Positions 1-4,499 of a DNA stretch of 6,626 nucleotides are shown piece after piece. A program made the position numbers and the translations under genes. The first letter of the stretch is position 1. Each line of letters begins with the position of its first letter. The notes below the pieces were generated by a model. It saw only the letters and a program-made list of their open reading frames with translations. It was not told where the DNA came from and ran no database searches. Source of the stretch: Candidatus Altimarinota bacterium (lineage in GTDB: Bacteria > Patescibacteriota > Gracilibacteria > UBA1369 > LOWO2-01-FULL-3). The stretch lies in contig JAOZTS010000003.1 in NCBI GenBank assembly GCA_029939035.1, positions 17,400 through 24,025 on the forward strand, written 5' to 3'.

Positions 1-576
1 ATCAGTGGACGGAGCAAGATCGAGAGATCGACTGGTTTGAGGTTTGGTGAATTTGTGATCGCAAAGGAGGCGCAGAAATATATTGGGGAAAATATTTTAG
101 ATGGAAGTTTGGATATTGCTGCTGATTTGATGCAGTTGTTGATTTTCGCAAAGGGCCCTGGGGAGATTCGTGGAGAATTCCAACATGTTACTTTTGTGAC
201 TGGTCCTTCACAGTATTTGGGGTTATCGCATATGATATTTGGAGATGAGGATAGAGCTGAGTATCTGAAGCGAATTAGGATAAATATGGAAAGCTTTTAT
301 GAGATTTTGGGGCTTCCTTATAACAAAAATCTTTATTACTCATGTTTCGATCTCACGACGATTCCTGGATTTAATAAAGATGGGCTTGAGCCGGAGGAGT
401 TGTTTTTGGGACTGGCAAAGAAGGGTGTGATATTGATTCCTGCTAATCTGTTTTTCAGTGAAGATGAGCGAGGGAAAAATGACTACAGGTCGTTTGCACG
501 TGGATCATTGCCGAATTTGACGTTTACCAATCTTCAGAAGGCTGCGAAATTGATAAAGGAATATGTTACTGAATAA
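1..576 (+). CDS. PLP-dependent aminotransferase, class I/II fold, C-terminal part (5' end outside window)
   Basis: The frame is open from the first base, so this is the 3' part of a longer gene; the TTG at 37 is not a real start. About 191 residues are visible, roughly half of a typical fold-type I aminotransferase of about 400. The first residues read SGRSKIERSTGLRFG, which matches the S-x-S-K-x7-(R)-x-G active-site signature. The Lys at bases 16-18 would form the Schiff base with pyridoxal phosphate, and the Arg eight residues later is the usual phosphate contact. Near the end, FARGSLPNLTF followed by an amphipathic helix fits the conserved C-terminal Arg that binds the substrate carboxylate. 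The enzyme would be cytoplasmic and transfer amino groups between an amino acid and a 2-oxo acid; the substrate cannot be read from this half. The gene ends in TAA and overlaps the convergent mnmA by 11 bp. Confidence 0.85.
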   Translation: MSGRSKIERSTGLRFGEFVIAKEAQKYIGENILDGSLDIAADLMQLLIFAKGPGEIRGEFQHVTFVTGPSQYLGLSHMIFGDEDRAEYLKRIRINMESFYEILGLPYNKNLYYSCFDLTTIPGFNKDGLEPEELFLGLAKKGVILIPANLFFSEDERGKNDYRSFARGSLPNLTFTNLQKAAKLIKEYVTE

Positions 577-1639
577 TAACCGCTGATCCGAGGCAGAGAT
601 CTTCGTCATAGAATGCGACAAACTGGCCGGCAGCGATTCCTTGGTCTGGGGAATCGAGTTTTATTGTAGCTTTGTCACCTGTGATGGCGACTTTGGCTTT
701 GTACTCATGTTCGCCGTGACGAAGTTTTACGTTGAGTTCGGATTTTGTTGGGGGTGAGCCTGCGAACCAGTTGAAGTTTGATACTTCGAGAGTGTCACGG
801 TTGTTGTCGAGCTCGTGGTAGTTGTTTGAGACGTATACTATGTTCTTTTGTGTGTCTTTTGAGACGACGTAGAATGGTTTTCCGTTTTCACCTTTTACTC
901 CTCCGATGTTGATGCCTTTGCGTTGGCCTATCGTGTAGTACCAAAAGCCTTCGTGTTCGCCCATTTTCTTTGAAGTTTCGAAGTTGATGATGTCCCCTTT
1001 CTTTGTACCTAAGTAGTGTTTGATGAATTCTGAGTATTTCACTTTGCCGAGGAAGCAAATACCTTGGCTGTCTTTTCGTGTTTTGTTTGGAAGATCATAT
1101 TTTTCTGCGAGTTCACGTACCTCGTTTTTGGCTAAATGCCCTATAGGGAAAATAATCCGCTGTAGTTGTTCTTGGCTCAGATTTGAAAGGAAATATGTTT
1201 GGTCTTTTATTGGGTCTGGGGCTTTTTTTAGTAAATATCGCCCATCCTTCTCGATGACTTGTGCGTAGTGTCCTGAGGCAATCTTGTCGAATTTGGATAA
1301 ATCTATTTTTTTGAGGAATAAGCCAAATTTGATGAAATTGTTGCACATAATGTCTGGGTTTGGAGTTCTCCCGTTTTTAACTTCATCAATTGCATATTTC
1401 ACTACTGTCTCGAAATATTCTTTTTGTAATGGGACTACTTCTAGCGGAATGTCCTCATCTTCACAGATTTGCCGAACATAGCTCAGATCGTCTTCCCATG
1501 GGCAGTCTCCTAGGAACTCCAATTCATCCTCAAGCCATATTTTAAGATAATACGCAGTCACATCGTGGCCCTGCTCCTTCAAGAGCTTGAGCGCAACTGA
1601 ACTATCTACTCCACCTGAAATTAATACAGCTATTTTCAT
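566..1639 (-). CDS. mnmA: tRNA-specific 2-thiouridylase MnmA
   Basis: MnmA installs the 2-thio group on the wobble uridine (U34) of tRNA-Lys, -Glu and -Gln, using ATP and a persulfide sulfur. The 357-residue protein is of normal family length and appears intact. The PP-loop SGGVDSS lies at residues 8-14. Catalytic Cys99 sits in NPDIMCN and Cys195 in GICFLG, the two cysteines known as Cys102 and Cys199 in E. coli. DQTYFL at 146-151, GHY at 123-125 and YTIGQRKG at about 235-242 are further family signatures, and the C-terminal third is the beta-barrel domain. Residues 36-55 carry an insert with CPWEDDL absent from the E. coli protein and, from memory, typical of the plant/organellar-like branch. 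The ATG at 1639 is the first possible start after an in-frame TAG; there is no Shine-Dalgarno. It lies 22 bp downstream of the hypothetical gene ending at 1662, so co-transcription is likely. Confidence 0.98.
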   Translation of the reverse strand: MKIAVLISGGVDSSVALKLLKEQGHDVTAYYLKIWLEDELEFLGDCPWEDDLSYVRQICEDEDIPLEVVPLQKEYFETVVKYAIDEVKNGRTPNPDIMCNNFIKFGLFLKKIDLSKFDKIASGHYAQVIEKDGRYLLKKAPDPIKDQTYFLSNLSQEQLQRIIFPIGHLAKNEVRELAEKYDLPNKTRKDSQGICFLGKVKYSEFIKHYLGTKKGDIINFETSKKMGEHEGFWYYTIGQRKGINIGGVKGENGKPFYVVSKDTQKNIVYVSNNYHELDNNRDTLEVSNFNWFAGSPPTKSELNVKLRHGEHEYKAKVAITGDKATIKLDSPDQGIAAGQFVAFYDEDLCLGSAVIIQ

Positions 1640-1645
1640 GCCGTT

Positions 1646-1651
1646 ATTGTA
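1646..1651 (-). promoter_or_regulatory. Candidate -10 box for a leaderless mnmA transcript
   Basis: On the minus strand TACAAT ends six bases before the mnmA ATG, which would place transcription start on the A of the ATG. The same geometry is seen at the 326-residue hydrolase gene. No convincing -35 element is present and the site overlaps the end of the upstream operon, so this is at best a secondary internal promoter. Confidence 0.35.
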
Positions 1652-1661
1652 CTAGAAGTTT

Positions 1662-2174
1662 TTATTGAGGGCTACCTCCTTGGGCTTTATTGAGCTGCTC
1701 TCTAACACCTCCTCCTATATCTTTTACTTTTGTACCTTTTAGGACGATTTCGCTAGGCTCTTTCGCATAGAGGTCTTTTTCTCCATACGCAGCTCCAAAT
1801 TCGCTATAAGCTTTTTTATATACATCCATAAGGGCATATCCAAGGCTATCGTCTTCTTGTTTCGACGCTTCGTAAATTCCTTCTAGCGAAATGACTTCAT
1901 CGGCAATTGCTTTTCCTACACAACTACGAAAGTCTTTCATTCTATTTAAATCGTCCGAGTTGTTTGGTTTTAGATTTTCTAAAGAGACCACTCTCCTTGC
2001 TATATAATCGACAACAGTATTTTTTACTTCTTCTCTAACGAGTTCACTGTTTGCGTCTTCACCAACATCAATCGCTTGTAGCTTTGCTTGAACATACTCA
2101 ATTAATCGAGGATTTCCAATTATGCTCTGTAGTGGCCATTGCCCTTCTCCTTCCACTTTTTGTACTTCTCCCAT
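1662..2174 (-). CDS. Hypothetical soluble protein upstream of mnmA (170 residues; 180 if started at 2204)
   Basis: I do not recognise this protein. It is acidic to neutral, without a signal peptide or membrane segment, and mostly helical by eye. A variable N-terminus is followed by charged helices (about residues 20-130 of the longer form) and a Gly/Lys/Gln-rich tail ending GGGVREQLNKAQGGSPQ. There is no cysteine cluster and no recognisable catalytic motif. The longer reading from ATG 2204 is possible, but the best promoter (TTGCCA, 17-nt spacer with TG-T, TAAAAT) has its -10 overlapping that ATG and would start RNA near 2196. I therefore prefer the ATG at 2174, which gives a 22-nt A-rich leader without Shine-Dalgarno. 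It ends 22 bp before mnmA in the same direction, so the two probably form an operon; a role in tRNA modification is not shown. Confidence 0.72.
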   Translation of the reverse strand: MGEVQKVEGEGQWPLQSIIGNPRLIEYVQAKLQAIDVGEDANSELVREEVKNTVVDYIARRVVSLENLKPNNSDDLNRMKDFRSCVGKAIADEVISLEGIYEASKQEDDSLGYALMDVYKKAYSEFGAAYGEKDLYAKEPSEIVLKGTKVKDIGGGVREQLNKAQGGSPQ

Positions 2175-2202
2175 CGTGTTTATTTTTATTTTTGTTAATA
2201 CC

Positions 2203-2231
2203 ATTTTAACATATTTTTACTATTTTGGCAA
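2203..2231 (-). promoter_or_regulatory. Sigma70-type promoter for the hypothetical gene-mnmA operon
   Basis: On the minus strand TTGCCA (2231-2226) is followed by a 17-nt spacer and TAAAAT (2208-2203). TG one base before the -10 gives an extended -10. Each hexamer matches consensus at 5 of 6 positions. The predicted start is near 2196, inside the longest reading of the downstream gene. Confidence 0.6.
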
Positions 2232-2232
2232 C

Positions 2233-2261
2233 TTGACAGGAGTCCCTTTTTGGTGTACTTT
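2233..2261 (+). promoter_or_regulatory. Candidate promoter for the 118-residue hypothetical gene
   Basis: A perfect -35 TTGACA at 2233-2238 is followed by a 17-nt spacer and a weak -10 TACTTT at 2256-2261 that keeps the key first T, second A and last T. Predicted start is near 2268, giving a leader of about 14 nt. The -35 lies one base from the -35 of the divergent promoter. Confidence 0.5.
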
Positions 2262-2281
2262 AAGTTCCTTTTTGAATTTAT

Positions 2282-2638
2282 ATGAGTAGTGCAAATGCAT
2301 TAAAACAAGATTTAGATAGATCACTGCTAGAGTTTTCACAGTCTGACGACATTGAGAACCCTAAAACAGCACAACGCTTTGATGAAGCTGGCATATACAG
2401 AGCAGGATTTAGAGCAAGAATTGACTTTGCTGCTAGGGTTGAAAGTCGACTTTCAACAGCAATTATTGCTATGCAAAATGGAGATCGTGAACCAATAGAC
2501 GCTATTTCGCGAGAATTAGATAAAATCGGGGTTGAATTAGAGTTCAGCACTGACAGTGAAGGAAATTATCAGCTTGGAGATCCGGTTAATCATGTCATTC
2601 TACTATTCAGAGGAAAACTTGAAGATAGGCTTAAATAA
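2282..2638 (+). CDS. Hypothetical small soluble protein (118 residues)
   Basis: I do not recognise this protein. It is highly charged, has no cysteine, signal peptide or membrane segment, and reads as mainly helical from residue 3 to about 90. A short beta-like C-terminus contains NYQLGDPVNHVILLFRGKLEDRLK. Support for a real gene comes from a promoter-like TTGACA about 45 bases upstream, an ATG directly after an AT-rich leader, and a TAA stop that abuts a strong terminator hairpin. The start has no Shine-Dalgarno, like most genes here. It is divergent from the mnmA operon and convergent with the large RNA whose terminator it shares. A minus-strand open frame over the same bases is rich in Ser, Leu and Ala and looks like a shadow. 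Whether the protein has anything to do with the adjacent RNA is unknown. Confidence 0.65.
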   Translation: MSSANALKQDLDRSLLEFSQSDDIENPKTAQRFDEAGIYRAGFRARIDFAARVESRLSTAIIAMQNGDREPIDAISRELDKIGVELEFSTDSEGNYQLGDPVNHVILLFRGKLEDRLK

Positions 2639-2675
2639 AAACCACACCCATAAAGTTAAATATAAGTGTGGTTTT
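2631..2675 (-). terminator. Bidirectional Rho-independent terminator shared by the large RNA and the 118-residue gene
   Basis: A perfect 10-bp stem pairs 2638-2647 with 2666-2675 (AAAACCACAC/GTGTGGTTTT) around an 18-nt loop. On the minus strand it is followed by a U-rich run, TTTTTATTTAA, so it best terminates leftward transcription of the structured RNA. On the plus strand the tract is just TTTT within the stem, but the hairpin begins at the stop codon of the 118-residue gene and probably serves it too. Confidence 0.75.
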
Positions 2676-3247
2676 AAGAGTGCTGCTCAAGAGAAATACA
2701 ATGTACTCCGACCGAAGTCGAACGTTTAATCACCTTTCCTTATATTTGACGAATCAAATAGAAGAACGAAATTGAGATTCCATGACAACGTATCTTACGA
2801 TATGTCCGCCATACTTAGGATAATGTAGCGTTACCGCTATAAAACCGATAAGAACGATATAAAGTATCTGATTAAATAAATCTTGCGATCTATTTACGAT
2901 ACCAATACCCAGGAAGGTACTCTTTCTTTAGAAAGATATTCATATCAATCACCGTAATAATAAGACACAAACCCTATTATCGAAGTAATTGCTTCCAGTC
3001 ACATATCTCACAATATGAAACTGTAACGAGTAGAATTTCCACCGAAGTGGAGAAGTATTCCCCGAGAGGGAGCTGAACTCAAGAGACTATAATATTCAAG
3101 CGATAAGAATTATACTGATGTAAATCCGAAGACTTAAACCGGTAGAAGTCAAATCAAGAATACTGTAACCAATCGAGTTCGGCTCTCTCTGGAGAATGGG
3201 GCCTAAAATGTAAATGATCTTTTGTTTTTGTTTTTGGAAACTTTTCT
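2634..3247 (-). ncRNA. Large structured noncoding RNA, about 600 nt, unassigned family
   Basis: This interval has no gene of normal size but is dense in helices. Read on the minus strand: a long-range helix pairs 3175-3190 with 3065-3080 (14 of 16 pairs). 3088-3093 pairs with 3109-3114. A C(UUCG)G hairpin lies at 3038-3051. A two-part hairpin pairs 2996-2999/3020-3023 and 3002-3006/3013-3017. 2946-2952 pairs with 2985-2991. A UAAA-loop hairpin lies at 2921-2936. A 10-bp stem with a GCAA loop at 2873-2896 is enclosed by 2863-2868/2898-2903. GUAA-loop hairpins lie at 2826-2839 and 2784-2806. A 13-position stem with a UUCG loop lies at 2737-2766. Another C(UUCG)G hairpin lies at 2707-2722. UUCG and GNRA loops appear only on this strand, and most imperfect pairs are G-U here but A-C on the other, though the longest helix is an exception. 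A promoter and a terminator bracket it. No RNase P, tmRNA or intron core motif is visible. It could instead be a long 3' UTR of the hydrolase gene. Confidence 0.72.
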
Positions 3248-3253
3248 ACGTAT

Positions 3254-3282
3254 ACTATACCATATTGTAAAAACAGACGCAA
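3254..3282 (-). promoter_or_regulatory. Extended -10 promoter of the large structured RNA
   Basis: On the minus strand TATAGT (3259-3254, 5 of 6 to consensus) is preceded by TG plus one base, an extended -10. A 17-nt spacer separates it from TTGCGT (3282-3277), which keeps only the TTG of the -35. Predicted start is an A near 3247. The first 40 or so bases of the transcript are A-rich and look unstructured. Confidence 0.6.
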
Positions 3283-3300
3283 CCCCCAAAAAGGCTTTTT

Positions 3301-4281
3301 TTACATTTTGATGTTTTTCAATTCCTCAACCATGCCAGATGTCATACGTCTTTTTTTGTGACACTTTCTGTCCTCTAGAATTGAGAATATAATTTCGCCT
3401 TCTTTTGCTACATCCACTGATTGAATGGAAAATATGATCCCACACATTGGGGATATTACCTCATAAGTTTTGGCTTTCTTTGGGACATAAATGGATCCTA
3501 TCTGGTCGCCCATGTGGACTCTGGACCCAAGTTTTTTATTGAGTTTTAGAACACCTGTATGTTTTGCAGGGACTCCAAATCTGTCTTTTAGGTAGAACTG
3601 TTCTGATGGAACTCTTGGCTCGCCGTGGAGGAAGCCTTGGGCTTTTAGAATATTTACGAGCCCTCCGAGCCCTTTTTCTAAATGCTTGTGAGCTACTTTG
3701 AGGGCGCCTCCTATCTCGATAGTGAGGATTGGGAGTTTGTGTTTCTTCGACATTTCGATTGCTAGCATTCCTCTTTTCCCTTTTCTTTCAATAATAATTT
3801 TTGACCCGAATGCCTTGGCCATTTCCCGAGTGCAGTTTGTGCAGTACTGATCTTCGTGAGTGTGAACTCTTGTGTGGGGAAGAAGAATGTGTCTTTTTCC
3901 TGAGTCGTGACAATCTATTGCTAGGTCAGCTTTTGAGTAAAAATATTTTTCTAGTGCGTTTGCAATGAGATTACTGGCAGTCTTTTGTTTTTTATTGAAA
4001 CATCGGTTCAGATCTTTCTTGTCGTAGCTCACGTGATGGGTTTGATTTTCAAATCCGCTTTGGTTACAAACTGGTAAAACAATAAGTTCTCCATTCAACT
4101 TTTTTTCGATATCATTTTCATTGCAATATTCAATAAGCTTCCTTACCAAACTAATTCCATTCACTTCATCTCCATGTACTCCACCTGAAATAACACATAT
4201 TTTATCGCTGCCCTTACCCTTGTAATGCAGATATGGAATTTCAATTTCGTGTCCTGGGATCTTTACGTGAATGTGTTTCAT
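3301..4281 (-). CDS. Succinylglutamate desuccinylase/aspartoacylase (AstE/AspA) family zinc hydrolase
   Basis: This 326-residue protein is an M14-type zinc amidohydrolase. GGVHGDE at 33-39 supplies the first zinc ligands (His36, Glu39). DLNRCF at 90-95 gives the substrate-binding Asn/Arg, IDCHDSG at 122-128 gives the third ligand His125, and TIEIGG at 187-192 gives the catalytic Glu189. Residues 240-302 form the all-beta C-terminal domain usual in the family. Members cleave the amide of N-acyl amino acids such as N-succinylglutamate or N-acetylaspartate. No ast-pathway genes are nearby, so the substrate is unknown and the astE symbol is not justified. There is no signal peptide, so it is cytoplasmic. 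The last 25 residues are Lys/Arg-rich. The ATG at 4281 lies exactly where transcription should begin from an extended -10, so the mRNA is probably leaderless. No convincing terminator follows the gene, so read-through into the structured RNA is possible. Confidence 0.92.
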   Translation of the reverse strand: MKHIHVKIPGHEIEIPYLHYKGKGSDKICVISGGVHGDEVNGISLVRKLIEYCNENDIEKKLNGELIVLPVCNQSGFENQTHHVSYDKKDLNRCFNKKQKTASNLIANALEKYFYSKADLAIDCHDSGKRHILLPHTRVHTHEDQYCTNCTREMAKAFGSKIIIERKGKRGMLAIEMSKKHKLPILTIEIGGALKVAHKHLEKGLGGLVNILKAQGFLHGEPRVPSEQFYLKDRFGVPAKHTGVLKLNKKLGSRVHMGDQIGSIYVPKKAKTYEVISPMCGIIFSIQSVDVAKEGEIIFSILEDRKCHKKRRMTSGMVEELKNIKM

Positions 4282-4284
4282 GAT

Positions 4285-4313
4285 TTGATTATAACAATTC
4301 TTTTGGGTATCAT
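4285..4313 (+). promoter_or_regulatory. Candidate promoter for the small RNA/peptide transcript
   Basis: TTGATT at 4285-4290 (4 of 6), a 17-nt spacer and TATCAT at 4308-4313 (5 of 6) predict a start near 4320. The same TATCAT -10 is used by the promoter of the Gre-like gene. It overlaps the divergent hydrolase promoter base for base at 4288-4290, so the two could compete for polymerase. Confidence 0.5.
4288..4296 (-). promoter_or_regulatory. Perfect extended -10 promoter for a leaderless hydrolase mRNA
   Basis: On the minus strand TG-T-TATAAT (4296-4288) is a consensus extended -10 box. Exactly six bases separate it from the ATG, which puts the predicted start on the A at 4281. The -35 region is poor, which is usual for extended -10 promoters. 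The -10 shares bases with a -35 on the other strand. Confidence 0.65.
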
Positions 4314-4341
4314 GTAGTGGTAATCCTTAACCTCATACATT

Positions 4342-4377
4342 ATGGACGGAGATAAAAAGGGAGGATGCGGTTGCTAA
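4342..4377 (+). CDS. Possible 11-residue Gly/Cys peptide MDGDKKGGCGC
   Basis: The only ATG-initiated frame in the small transcript encodes MDGDKKGGCGC and stops at TAA, the stop used by every gene in this window. The predicted leader is 22 nt without Shine-Dalgarno, the same layout as the Gre-like gene. The Lys-Lys-Gly-Gly-Cys-Gly-Cys end could be a metal- or thiol-reactive peptide or a Cys-sensing leader peptide. However, the first codons lie in the GGACGG helix arm, and a frame this short can arise by chance. No processing or export gene is adjacent. Low confidence. Confidence 0.22.
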   Translation: MDGDKKGGCGC

Positions 4378-4395
4378 TTGATCGCTTACCGTCCT

Positions 4396-4425
4396 AGGGC
4401 ATGACTTGAAACTGCCCTTTTTTTT
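4396..4425 (+). terminator. Rho-independent terminator of the small transcript
   Basis: AGGGCA (4396-4401) pairs with TGCCCT (4413-4418) around an 11-nt loop. The run of T from 4418 to 4425 gives an eight-base U tract. This is the clearest terminator in the window. No gene of normal size lies immediately upstream on this strand, which is what argues for a short transcript there. Confidence 0.85.
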
Positions 4426-4443
4426 GTGTCTAAAAACTCCTGG

Positions 4444-4471
4444 TTGACATATCCTCCAATTCCCTTATCAT
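4444..4471 (+). promoter_or_regulatory. Sigma70-type promoter of the Gre-like gene
   Basis: A perfect TTGACA at 4444-4449, a 16-nt spacer and TATCAT at 4466-4471 (5 of 6) predict a start near 4478. That gives a leader of about 22 nt before the ATG at 4500. Confidence 0.65.
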
Positions 4472-4499
4472 TGGCCCGCAAAATTTAACAAAATCAATT

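Larger units (their letters stand above)
4320..4425 (+). ncRNA. Small structured transcript of about 106 nt ending in a terminator
   Basis: A predicted promoter and a strong terminator bracket a short interval with secondary structure. GGACGG (4344-4349) pairs perfectly with CCGTCC (4389-4394). Inside this, 4367-4373 and 4379-4385 form a second, partly G-U, hairpin with a five-base loop. The 5' side of the internal region is an unpaired purine run, AAAAAGGGAGGA. The terminator hairpin follows one base after the main stem. I do not recognise an SRP RNA, 6S RNA or known riboswitch aptamer. Because the Gre-like gene begins 75 bases after the terminator with its own promoter, I read this as an independent sRNA. 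An attenuating leader and a mini-mRNA for the peptide at 4342 are alternatives. Confidence 0.5.

Noticed and set aside
37..39. TTG as the start codon of the first gene
   Set aside because: The frame is open to the first base, and residues encoded before the TTG form the PLP-lysine motif, so the gene starts outside the window.
1020..1481. Open frames of 65-82 codons inside mnmA in other frames
   Set aside because: They lie wholly inside a full-length, motif-complete mnmA, have no promoter or start signal of their own, and have the odd composition of shadow frames.
2278..2550. A 90-codon minus-strand frame opposite the 118-residue gene
   Set aside because: It is Ser/Leu/Ala-rich low-complexity sequence, ends outside any terminator context, and covers the promoter-supported plus-strand gene.
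2707..2766. Regularly spaced CGAA-containing hairpins as a CRISPR-like or transposon repeat array
   Set aside because: The hairpins differ in stem sequence, length and spacing. Only the tetraloop is shared, as expected for stable RNA loops.
2634..3247. RNase P RNA, tmRNA, SRP RNA, or a group I/II intron as identity of the large RNA
   Set aside because: I looked on both strands for the RNase P GAGGAAAGUCC and ACAGAA cores, the tmRNA ends and tRNA-like T arm, the SRP domain IV loop, group II domain V and the group I P7 core. None fits, and no split gene flanks the interval.
3286..3308. AAAAAGGCTTTTTTT as a terminator of the hydrolase gene
   Set aside because: The only stem is five A-T pairs around a three-base loop, and on the relevant strand it is followed by GGGGG rather than U.
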